The position numbers were made by a program, and so were the translations under genes. This document shows, in pieces, positions 55,406-64,000 of a stretch of 64,000 nt of DNA. The notes under the pieces were generated by a model that was given only the letters and a program-made list of their open reading frames with translations, was not told where the DNA came from and made no database searches. The first letter of the stretch is position 1, and every line of letters begins with the position of its first letter. Source of the DNA: Chitinophagaceae bacterium (GTDB taxonomy: Bacteria; Bacteroidota; Bacteroidia; Chitinophagales; Chitinophagaceae); NCBI GenBank assembly GCA_016721085.1, contig JADKJI010000016.1, positions 1-64,000 of the forward strand. Direction: 5' to 3'.

Positions 55406-56998
55406 ATGAAAAATATTCTAATCGTTTTTGCAATACTTCTCATATGCTCCTCAGTATTTGGACAGAATGTAGGTATTGGAACTACTTCACCAACAGCCAG
55501 ATTACATGTAGTGGATAGTGCAGTTCTCTTTACTGGCCCAGCGGTAACTGTAAGTCCTGCACTTTTTAATCCACCAGTTTCCGGTGCTGGTTCCCGAATG
55601 ATGTGGTATCCAGCGAAAGCAGCATTCAGAGCGGGGACTGTGGATGGTACTGATTGGGATAAGGATAATATAGGAAACCAATCCTTTGCTGGGGGATTTA
55701 ATACCAAAGCAAAGGGATTTGGGGCATTTAGTATGGGAAGTACGAATATTTCCTCTGGAGATGTATCTGCATCCTTTGGATATAGTAATGTTGCAAGTGG
55801 AGATGCAGCTTTGACATTCGGAATTTATTCAACAGCCAGTGGATATAATTCAGCTACTATTGGAAGTAGCAATGTTGCTCAGGGTACTTATGCTATAAGC
55901 CTTGGATTAAATAATTGGGCTGTAGCCGATAATTCTATAGCTATGGGTGCCAACAATGTAACCCGAGCAGTATCTTCCACAGCTTTGGGGTATAGCAATG
56001 TAGCTCTATCCACTAATTCCTTAGTGATTGGAGCGTATAACGACACTACATTAACTGACACACTTTTTGAAATCGGTAATGGAAGTTACGGTGCCCGTTC
56101 CAATGCATTGACGGTACTACGAAATGGAAACCTGGGGATTGGTAATATCAATCCAACAAATCTGTTGACTTTTGCCCCTATCGGAGGAAAGAAAATCAGT
56201 TTATTTCCTGGTTCAACCGGCGATGCAGGCATGGGCATCTTTCCCAATGAATTCCGTCAATACACAGATAATAGTAATGCCGATTTCACTTTCGGATACG
56301 ATAATTATGGTGCAGGGTTTTCAGAAAAAGTACGATTCAAGGCAAGTGGCTTGGTAGGTGTAGGTACTTCTTCCCCTACGTTAAGTACTGGAGGATCTGG
56401 TATAGTGGCACAGAACAATACTTATATACAACTTAGAGTGCAATCAAGCGCCTCTGCGGCAGGAATGGAATTCAAACCATCCACCGGAAACCAGTACGAA
56501 ATACAAGCTGATAATACCAATAACTGGTTCGTCTATAACCGTAATGCAAACGCTTACCGGCTTTTCATAAATGGCTCTCGGTTTGTAGGTATCGGTACCA
56601 ATAATCCAACGCAAGCTCTTCAGGTTATTGGAAATATTCTTGCCAGTGGAACCATCACTCCATCGGATATACGATATAAAAAGAATATTCAGTTGATTCA
56701 ATCGCCTATAGAAAAATTGCAACAATTGAATGGGGTTACTTATGATTACCGTAAAGAGGAATTTCCCCAAATGGGTTTCTCTGATAAAGAGCAAGTAGGC
56801 CTGATTGCGCAGGAAGTGGAGAAAGTATTCCCTCAATTAGTAGTTACAGATGATAAGGGGTATAAGGCGGTTGATTACATGAAATTAGTTCCCGTATTGA
56901 TTGAAGCATTGAAAGCACAGCAACTACAACACGACGAAGACCAGAAAAGATTTGAAAGACTGGAAGCACAGATTAAACTATTAGCAGAAAAAAAATAA
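55406..56998 (+). CDS. S74 intramolecular-chaperone surface protein with YadA-head-like repeats (copy 3, intact)
   Basis: 530 residues, same plan as its neighbours. The signal peptide is 'MKNILIVFAILLICSSVFGQ', followed by 'NVGIGTTSPTARLHVVDS' and head repeats ('GKGFGAFSMGSTNISSGD' style, e.g. 'SGDAALTFGIYSTASGY'). The shared module is 'SAGMEFKPS' type ('SASAAGMEFKPSTGNQYEI'), and the S74 domain begins at S420 in 'PSDIRYKKNIQLI'. The C-terminal half is nearly the same as copies 2 and 4, while the head repeats differ, so exchange or selection acts on the exposed head. It starts one base after the stop of copy 2. Confidence 0.93.
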   Translation: MKNILIVFAILLICSSVFGQNVGIGTTSPTARLHVVDSAVLFTGPAVTVSPALFNPPVSGAGSRMMWYPAKAAFRAGTVDGTDWDKDNIGNQSFAGGFNTKAKGFGAFSMGSTNISSGDVSASFGYSNVASGDAALTFGIYSTASGYNSATIGSSNVAQGTYAISLGLNNWAVADNSIAMGANNVTRAVSSTALGYSNVALSTNSLVIGAYNDTTLTDTLFEIGNGSYGARSNALTVLRNGNLGIGNINPTNLLTFAPIGGKKISLFPGSTGDAGMGIFPNEFRQYTDNSNADFTFGYDNYGAGFSEKVRFKASGLVGVGTSSPTLSTGGSGIVAQNNTYIQLRVQSSASAAGMEFKPSTGNQYEIQADNTNNWFVYNRNANAYRLFINGSRFVGIGTNNPTQALQVIGNILASGTITPSDIRYKKNIQLIQSPIEKLQQLNGVTYDYRKEEFPQMGFSDKEQVGLIAQEVEKVFPQLVVTDDKGYKAVDYMKLVPVLIEALKAQQLQHDEDQKRFERLEAQIKLLAEKK

Positions 56999-56999
56999 G

Positions 57000-58852
57000 A
57001 TGAAAAATAGCATTACCGGTTTAGTGATTCTCTTGATTAGTTCGTCAGTATTTGGACAAAATGTAGGTATTGGAACAGTAACCCCTTCCGCCAGATTACA
57101 TGTGGTGGATAGTGCGGTGCTTTTCACCGGCCCACCATTTTTGTTAGATCCTACACCTTTCAGTCCGCCTGCATCAGGGTCTGGCACTCGCATGATGTGG
57201 TATCCCCAGAAGGCAGCATTTAGAGTAGGGGTGTATTGGGCGCCACTTGGGATAAGGATAATATTGGACAGTATTCATTTGCTGCAGGATATGGTACTCT
57301 CGCACGTGGTGTCGGCTCTGTAAGTATGGGGGCGAATAATTCTTCAACAGGGAGCTATACTGTTTCATTAGGGGCAGACAATAGTTCCATAGGTGATGCA
57401 TCTGTTAGTTTTGGAAACCTCAATCTGGCAAATGGGAAATACTCTATGGTGATCGGCCAATCTAGTTGGGCAAAAAATGATTTTTCTTTTTGCGGAGGGT
57501 TTCAATCCGTTGCCAGTGGTGATTATTCAATTAGTTACGGATATATCAGTTATGCCACAGGTTTGCGATCAATTAGTTTAGGCGATAAGAATGTTGCCAG
57601 GGGCAGGGTGCAGTTGCAATGGGTGGCAATAACAAAAGCTATTGGTGGATATGCTACTTCTTTGGGAGCTAATTCTACAGCCAGTGGATTATTTTCAGCA
57701 ACTCTTGGTAGTGTAAATGTGGCTCTCGGTAATTATTCAATCGGTTTGGGTAGTGAAAACACTGCAGTAGCCGATTATTCATTGGCTCTTGGTACCACCA
57801 ATGTTACCAGAGGAATTCATTCCGCCACTTTAGGGTATGGTAATGTGGCGCAGTCCTCCTATTCTTTAGTGATTGGGTCTTATAACGACTCCACACTAAC
57901 TGATAAATATTTTGAAATCGGTAATGGAACTTTCGCTGCCCGATCCAATGCATTTACTGTATTGAAAAATGGTAATGTTGGAATCGGTATTACCAATCCG
58001 ACTAACCTGTTGACCTTTGCTGCCATTGGCGGTAAAAAAATTAGTCTCTTTCCTGGTGGAACTGGAGATGCAGGAATGGGTATCTTCCCCAATGAATTCC
58101 GCCAATATTCAGACAACCCCAATGCTGATATCACATTCGGTTACGATAGTTACAGCACTGGATTTTCTGAGAAAGTACGTTTCAAGGCAAGTGGAATGGT
58201 AGGTGTTGGTACTGCCACTCCAATATTAAGTACAGGAGCATCAGGAATGGTGGTACAGAACAACACCTATATCCAGATGAGGGTACAATCAAGTGCTTCG
58301 GCAGCTGGAATGGAATTCAAACCCTCTACCGGTAACCAATACGAAATACAAGCAGATAATAGCAATAACTGGTTTGTCTATAACCGTAATGCAAATGCTT
58401 ATAGGCTATTCATCAATGGCTCTGGTTTTGTAGGCATCGGTACCAATAATCCAACTCAAGCCCTCCAGGTTATTGGAAATATTCTTGCCAGCGGAACTAT
58501 CACTCCATCGGATATACGCTACAAGAAAAATATTCAGTTAATTGAATCCCCAATGGAGAAATTAAAGCAACTGAATGGAGTTACTTATGAATACCGTAAA
58601 GATGATTTCCCTCAAATGGGCTTTTCTGATATGGAACAAGTAGGCTTGATTGCCCAGGAAGTGGAGAAGGTATTCCCTCAATTGGTAGTTACGGATGATA
58701 AGGGGTATAAGGCGGTGGATTATGTGAAATTGGTGCCAGTATTAATAGAAAGCACAAAAGCTCAGCAATCACAAATCGATAAGCAGCAGCAGCAGATTGA
58801 AGAGCTCCAGAAATTGGTGAAACAACTCATGCATTCAAAGACAAGAGAATAG
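57000..58852 (+). CDS. S74 intramolecular-chaperone surface protein (copy 4), one frame break
   Basis: Same family: 'NVGIGTVTPSARLHVVDS', a longer head region (about twelve repeats, e.g. 'SIGDASVSFGNLNLANGK', 'AVADYSLALGTTNVTRGI'), and the S74 start 'PSDIRYKKNIQLI', ending 'LQKLVKQLMHSKTRE'. The frame changes near 57232 in a G run. One extra G gives 'GVYWGATWDKDNIGQYSF', matching 'DWDKDNIGNQSF' of copy 3. Restored length is about 617 residues. It starts one base after copy 3 and is followed by the palindrome region 58967-59221. Confidence 0.88.
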
Positions 58853-58966
58853 TTATTATAATATCTAACCAGCTATCGACACAAACTCCATTTTAACATT
58901 CGTTGAGAAATGATTTGCTAAGTTGTACAACGCCATTTTGCAGTAATAGTAAACTGGGGGTTGTAA

Positions 58967-58998
58967 AAGGTCTCCAACCTTATAAGGTTGGAGACCTT
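58967..58998. repeat. 32-base perfect palindrome
   Basis: aaggtctccaacctta followed directly by its exact complement; no loop bases. No T run follows, unlike the second copy. Confidence 0.88.
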
Positions 58999-59169
58999 AC
59001 ACTAGCTTTAGAATGAAGTTCTTCAAAAATTAGTAAAGCAACTGATTCTTTCTAAGACAAGTGAAAATGTCTAATTAATACCAGCCATATATTGGTAACC
59101 ATTCCATTACGAAATTTTCCAGATATATCGCTAAGTTGTACAACTCAATTTGGGTGAAAAGTCAAAGAG

Positions 59170-59221
59170 GAGGTTGTATAAGGTCTCCAACCTTATAAGG
59201 TTGGAGACCTTATACAACCTC
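59170..59221. terminator. 52-base perfect palindrome followed by T run, likely terminator
   Basis: The 26-base arm (gaggttgtataaggtctcc, aacctta) is followed immediately by its exact complement and then TTTTTG on the + strand. It contains the 32-base palindrome of 58967-58998 and extends it by ten bases on each side. A strong terminator between copies 4 and 5 is the simplest reading. Confidence 0.72.
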
Positions 59222-59318
59222 TTTTTGCTTTTTTAATGGCATATACAACCCGTAAAATCCTGTTTTTACAGGACTCCCCGAATTTTCTAACCAACTACTT
59301 TTAGGAAAATTCAGCATC

Positions 59319-61693
59319 ATGTTAGTTAGATACACCTTAGCCTTTATTATTCTGCTTTCAATCAATGTAAATTCAATTGCCCAAAATGTTGGTATTGGCA
59401 CCACTATCCCCAAAGCGCGACTGCATGTAACCGATAGCAGTGTGCTTTTCTCCGCGGATGGTGTAATACCTGAGAGGATTCCCTACACCCCCTCCGCAGA
59501 AGGCATAGGAAGAAGAATGATGTGGTATCCGCAGAAAGCCGCCTTCCGTGCAGGACTGGTAAGTGGTAATAATTGGGATAAGGATAGTATTGGAAGTATA
59601 TCTTTTGCCACTGGCGCTAATACAAAAGCATCCGGTTTGGTATCCTTTGCTGCGGGTCAGCAAACCAGTGCTACCGGGTTATACAGCACTTCCTTTGGAT
59701 ACAATTCACTGGCCTCTGGCCTTTATGCTACTGCTACCGGAATCAGTACTATTGCTTCGGGTCTTTCTTCTATAGCATTTGGTAATACCAATATCGCTTC
59801 CGGTGATCAATCTGCTTCTTTTGGTACTTTGACTAAATCAACCGGAAACAATTCCCGGAGTGCAGGTCTCTTTACAATTGCTAAAGGAGAATCTTCCATG
59901 GCAATAGGCAGTTTTACAAAGGCCGTTTCTCCAAATTCATTAGTGCTAGGCCAATACAACGATACAACCAATTCGAACCGCTTATTTGAAATTGGTAATG
60001 GCACAGCTGATAATGCAAGGTCAAATGCACTTACTGTATTAAATAATGGTACTGTTGGAATAGGCACTACCAGCCCACTGGCAGGATTGCACGTTGAGCA
60101 AAAGAGTGTTTTATTTAAGGCCCCATATCCGAATTTTACCTCTTATGGTGATATACCATATAATGGCGGAGTCCAGTCTGCTATGGTCTGGTATGCTGAT
60201 AAAGCAGCTTTTCTTACAGGTGCTTCATGGAATAATGAATGGAACAAAGACAGTGTTGGTTTTTTTCTGTTTCAGGTGGACTTAACTGTGTTGCACCAGA
60301 ATTTTGCTCTATTGCATTTGGACAGAGAGCCAGGGCATATGGCTTTAACTCTGTGGCTCTGGGGCTAGGTCCTATGGCGATGGCGAATGGTAGTATTGCA
60401 ATGGGCGAGAATTCTACTTCTACTCAGGATTATGCGATTGCAATTGGTCGTTCTTCATCAGCTTCTAATTATAGCTCAGTAGCCCTTGGAGAGAAAAATT
60501 CAGCTTCTGGTGCATTTTCTATTGCAACCGGACTTCTTACAAAAGTATATGGTGAGACTTCTTTTGTTACAGGAAATACAACATTTGCAAAAGCTACTGG
60601 TAGTTTTACTTCAGGCAATTTTAACGACTCCTCAGACATACCCAACCCATCTGTTCCTGCTTCCTCAGATCGTATTTTTCAAGTAGCCAACGGAAGCAGT
60701 AATTCGGCAAGGAGCAACGCACTTACCATCTTACGAAACGGCAATATTGGCTTGGGGAATGTCAATATTCCGGATGCACCGATATCATTTTCCAACTCAT
60801 TGGGTAGGAAAATTACATTTTATGGTAATGGTACAGCCAGCCAATACGGAATGGGTATTCAGGGTGGCTTGTTCCAGATTTACAGTGATGCCATTGCCGC
60901 TGATATTGCATTTGGTTATGGCAGCAGTGCTTCTTTTACTGAGAAGATGCGGATTAAAGGTAGCGGTGCTGTTGGTATTGGTACAACCACTCCGTCCAAA
61001 CAATTAGAAGTAATTGGCCCTGGAGATGGCACCCCGGTTACATTGAGAATAGGAAATAGAAGTGGGTTTGGGCCAACAGCCCTTGAATTTATTAGTGATT
61101 ATGGAGCCGCTAACCAATGGCGTACGGGCTACATAAAAACTAACGATATCGGAACCTATACTGGTTCATTAGAATTTTTCACCAATGGAAGCGGTGTTGG
61201 CAGTTTGAATGGATCAGTAAAAGGATTTGAAGTAAGGAATGGCGCTGCTTTAACTGCAACAGGTGCTGTCGGATCTTTCAGTGATATCCGTTTGAAAAAT
61301 ACCATTACTCCTTTTACAGATGGTTTGGATGTAATCAGGAAATTGAACCCTGTCACTTACTATTATAACGCTGATGCTCCTTTCCCTACAGATAAAAAGC
61401 AGGTGGGTATAATTGCCCAGGAGCTGGAAACAGTTGCCCCTTATATGGTTGAGAAAAATAAGGAAAAAGGTATGACGACCTTCGCCTCGTAAATAACCAG
61501 GCCTATACTTTCTTACTGATAAATGCAGTTAAGCAACCAGCAAGAAGAGATAGACGAACTGAAGAAGTTGGTAAAGCAGCTATTAGAGGTTCAAAGGGTT
61601 CCAACAGGTTCAAGAGGTTCCAAAGGGTCAAAAGATCCCATAAATCCCCTTATTAAGGGATATTGTTTCTTTTTATTTGATTCATATTTATAG
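59319..61693 (+). CDS. S74 intramolecular-chaperone surface protein (copy 5), frame breaks
   Basis: The signal peptide (MLVRYTLAFIILLSINVNSIA) is followed by 'NVGIGTTIPKARLHVTDS' and head repeats. A second copy of the opening module occurs ('GIGTTSPLAGLHVEQKS', 'AMVWYADKAAFLTGAS') with a second head block. 'SFSNSLGRKITFYGNG' is shared with copy 1, and the S74 motif is 'FSDIRLKNTITPF'. The frame changes near 60260 (a T run one base short), 61490 and 61545; restored, it continues 'YDDLRLVNNQAYTFLLINA', 'NQQEEIDELKKLVKQLLE'. The frame then runs into a ggttccaa word repeat and stops at 61691. Restored length is about 790 residues. It has a double head, unlike copies 2-4. Confidence 0.82.
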
Positions 61694-61707
61694 CACAAAA
61701 TTGAAAC

Positions 61708-62244
61708 ATGAAATACTTTTTAACCTTGTCTTTGTTTTTGATTGGTGTAAACGCCATGTCGCAACAAAGGTTCGATATACTTTGGTATAATGTCCCAGCC
61801 GGATGGGAGTCCCAAAATACCAGCAGCCAGTTAACCCTTTATAAAAAATCAACATCTTCTGTTCCCTCTCAAATATTGATATACCCTTCAGTTACACCTG
61901 GAAAGGATGCTGATGCAGATTTCAATACACAATGGAAGAAATATGTTAAAGCGATGTATAGGAATGTTGCGGATTCTTTGACTGTAGACATTCAGAATGA
62001 CGGAGAATGGACATACTACTCTACATATTCTTATGCAACCATTAATAAATCTGAAGTTGTAATAGCCTTAACCGCTATTAGAAGCAAGAACAGTCTTTTG
62101 AATATTGTTCAGATTATTCCTAATGAATCTTTTTTAGCCGACCAGAACAGCTTTTTAGGAGGACTTGAAATTGAGGAAGGATCTGCCACAAACATTTCTC
62201 ATACAAAAGAATTCAGACGTAAAAAGGGTTTTGATGAAAAGTAA
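61708..62244 (+). CDS. Small hypothetical secreted protein, paralogue of the one at 50762
   Basis: 178 residues with a signal peptide (MKYFLTLSLFLIGVNAMSQ). The mature opening 'FDILWYNVPAGWESQNTSS' and 'TQWKKYVKAMYRNVADSL' recall the protein before the array. Its C-terminus is Lys/Arg-rich ('KEFRRKKGFDEK'). No family recognised. Confidence 0.75.
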   Translation: MKYFLTLSLFLIGVNAMSQQRFDILWYNVPAGWESQNTSSQLTLYKKSTSSVPSQILIYPSVTPGKDADADFNTQWKKYVKAMYRNVADSLTVDIQNDGEWTYYSTYSYATINKSEVVIALTAIRSKNSLLNIVQIIPNESFLADQNSFLGGLEIEEGSATNISHTKEFRRKKGFDEK

Positions 62245-62318
62245 AAGACCAAGTTCAGACCAGGTAAAGGACTTAGAGATGCAATTAATTAATTTGATTC
62301 TAGTCAAAATAAAGTAGA

Positions 62319-64000
62319 ATGAAAATTACATTTCCTTTCCTTTTCTTTTGTTGTTGGTAGGTCGCAATTTGTTACAGCACAACCAAAACCTAAGCAAAAA
62401 GAGAAAGAAAAACCTCCTACTCAAAAAGAAATGGAAGAGTTGATGAAGGAAGCCCAGAAAGCTTTGGATGAAATGGATCCGGAAGACAAAAGAATGATGG
62501 ATAGCCTGGGTATTAAAATGCCTTCGTTCAAGGAAGTTCCAAATATTGGTGATGCCAAGTTGAAGAAAGCTTTTGAAGATGATACCCGATTAGTGCCGTT
62601 GAAAGATAATGCGCGAATTGCCAGCATCTATAAATTCCCTATCACAGAGTCAAATGTTGCCACTTACTTGTCATCAACAAATGTTAGCGTTGTTTCAAAA
62701 CTGGATGTTGCAAAAAATCACAAGCTGAACAAGCCTGGCAACAGGCAAAAACGAGTTACCATTCTTCACAAGCTCTAGGTAATGCTGCAGTTAGTTTTTT
62801 TATGATGGGCTATCCAGATATTGCTGTATATATGATGGGTAAAGCTTGTTCAGAAGATCCTGCCAATACTGATAATCTGAGTAATTACGCATCCATGCTT
62901 TCGATGTGCGGTGGAGAACAATTGGCTATTCCTTTACTTAATTCTCTTAATAAGAAATTCCCCAAAAACAGTACAATCCTGAATAATCTGGGTCAGGCTT
63001 GGTTTGGTTTGGGTGATATTGATAAGGCTACAAAATATTTGGATACAGTTATAAGAATGTACAGATATCATCCTCAGGCAAACCTTACCCAATCATTAAT
63101 TGATGAAAGTAAGGGGCAATCTAGTGTAGCGGTTGAGCATATGATTAATTCAATAAAACACGCCTATACTAAGGAAAAAGAAGATCGATTAAGAAAGCTA
63201 GGGCATAAACTAAGCTCTAAGGATATTGATTGGCCATTCAAGAAAAAAGCTGATCCACTGGCATTTGCTTCATTCAAAAGACCACCATATCCCAAAAACG
63301 TTGATGAATGTATTTCACTTGAAAAAATATGGGATCAATTTATAGAAGATATCGAAAAGGAAGGGAATAGGTTAGGAAGGCAATTGAAAGCTGCTGAAGA
63401 AACCTTCCAGAAATTGCAACAACAAAGAATGCAGGAGAATATTTCAATTGTAAGAGCATCAATAAATGCAGGAGCCCCTCAGGGAGAACTTACTGTTGTT
63501 CCATTTTTTACTGCAAAAGCCGCATTGAAATTAAATGAGATATATAGTGATAAAACAGGCAGTTTGGCTTTTCGAATGAATGAAGTGCTTAAAAAATTGG
63601 CTTATCATGAAATTGCCATGGTACCCAATTTTCAAGCTTATGAAACAAATATTCATATTCTGGATTCATTGGACTTAGAACAAACCGGTGAAGGATTACC
63701 TAACAAGGATTTTTGTCCAAAGAAAAAAGCAGTTGCAAATGAATTACTGTTAAGTTATAATCCTCCTAAAGAACAGTTGTATAATGAGTATTTGCGATTA
63801 TACAGGGAAAAGATGGATGAAGAGATGAATTATTTGCAATACACTATGTGGCCCGATGAATATGAAGTGGCTAAATTAAAAGCAAAACTGGCCTGGCTAG
63901 GGTTACTGAAAGAGAATGGTGCCAAATATATTACAAGGTATAAATGCGAAATAAAGCCTCTTAATTATAAGATGGGCCCATTAGCAGAATTTGATGATGT
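62319..64000 (+). CDS. Secreted TPR-containing protein, partial at window end, two frame breaks
   Basis: The ATG at 62319 opens 'MKITFPFLFF' (signal-like). The frame shifts near 62345 to 'SQFVTAQPKPKQKEKEKPP' and 'EEAQKALDEMDPED'-type helices. At an A run near 62718 it shifts again to 'SQAEQAWQQAKTSYHSSQ'. From there an uninterrupted frame runs to the window edge with TPR-like helices ('LNNLGQAWFGLGDIDKA', 'KYLDTVIRMYRYHPQANL') and a later coiled-coil part ('RQLKAAEETFQKLQQQRM'). The 3' end is outside the window. Function unknown; co-directional with the S74 array. Confidence 0.72.

Larger units (their letters stand above)
58853..59318. other. Intergenic within the S74 array; two related ~100-base units with large palindromes
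   Basis: Two tandem related units each run: gctaagttgtacaac, 30-40 variable bases, ggttgta, then the palindrome. They lie about 58917-58999 and 59132-59222. No reading frame is supported. Confidence 0.65.

Noticed and set aside
50762..61693. Prophage tail-fibre cluster
   Set aside because: Every S74 protein has its own Sec signal peptide, and no capsid, tail, lysis or integrase genes are visible within the window.
51263..61693. Phase variation by homopolymer slippage in the S74 genes
   Set aside because: The same kind of one-base break occurs in rpsA, pntA and kinase genes, so sequence error explains it better.
1..64000. tRNA, rRNA or riboswitch
   Set aside because: No cloverleaf, rRNA-like or riboswitch-like conserved block was recognised by eye; a covariance search would be needed to exclude small RNAs.

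Overview
The window looks like a chromosomal stretch of a Bacteroidota bacterium, most likely of the Chitinophagia/Chitinophagaceae type. This is inferred from TAnnTTTG-type promoter elements, six-domain S1 protein, many Sec-signal and lipoproteins with 'SCKK/SCSKK' lipoboxes, a DUF4397 lipoprotein, TPR-type histidine kinases, NamZ (DUF1343), DUF1080 and tandem tail-fibre-domain (S74) surface proteins. No rRNA, tRNA, transposase, integrase or CRISPR array was recognised. Many genes are interrupted by one-base indels, often in homopolymers and also in essential genes such as rpsA. Most of these therefore look like consensus errors of a long-read or metagenome assembly rather than true pseudogenes.

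Layout. 1-2.4 kb: AT-rich, heavily broken remains of a type I restriction subunit (HsdR C-terminus) and a membrane protein. 2.9-31 kb: housekeeping genes, mostly single units in mixed orientation: rpsA, a HAD phosphatase, plsC, an acyl-CoA thioesterase, a thioredoxin-like protein, a dipeptide epimerase, proline dehydrogenase, an SMP-30 lactonase-like lipoprotein, thyA, folA, the three-gene pntAA-pntAB-pntB transhydrogenase, an RsmF-like rRNA methyltransferase, a LysM/RlpA-like protein, a DUF1080 protein, fmt, namZ and an FKBP isomerase. Nearly every gap here holds a 150-270 bp imperfect palindrome. Its core is GC-rich (accgcagagacgcagag and complement) and its outer arms are built from one of several short 'words'. 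Several of these repeats run into coding sequence and supply stop codons or possible starts.

31-38.5 kb: pepT, an SPFH protein, a DUF4397 lipoprotein, an ATP-grasp/glutamine-amidotransferase pair, an SGNH hydrolase and a LuxR-type response regulator. The core repeat is gone, and other word-palindromes (aaggcttaaggc, gtcgggag) take its place.

38.6-44.8 kb: three tandem paralogous TPR sensor histidine kinases, co-oriented with the response regulator.

45-64 kb: a secreted-protein region on the + strand. It holds a 983-residue M19-like metallohydrolase with an N-terminal beta-sandwich-like region, a proline-rich secreted protein, an astacin-like M12A protease with several frame breaks, and five tandem S74-type proteins carrying YadA-head-like or LVIVD repeats. 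Two small related secreted proteins flank the array, and a TPR protein runs off the window end. Genes in the array are separated by as little as one base, so they are probably co-transcribed. The most unusual features are the modular palindromes that invade gene ends, the S74 array with its flanking secreted enzymes, the triplicated kinases and the amidotransferase/ATP-grasp pair.
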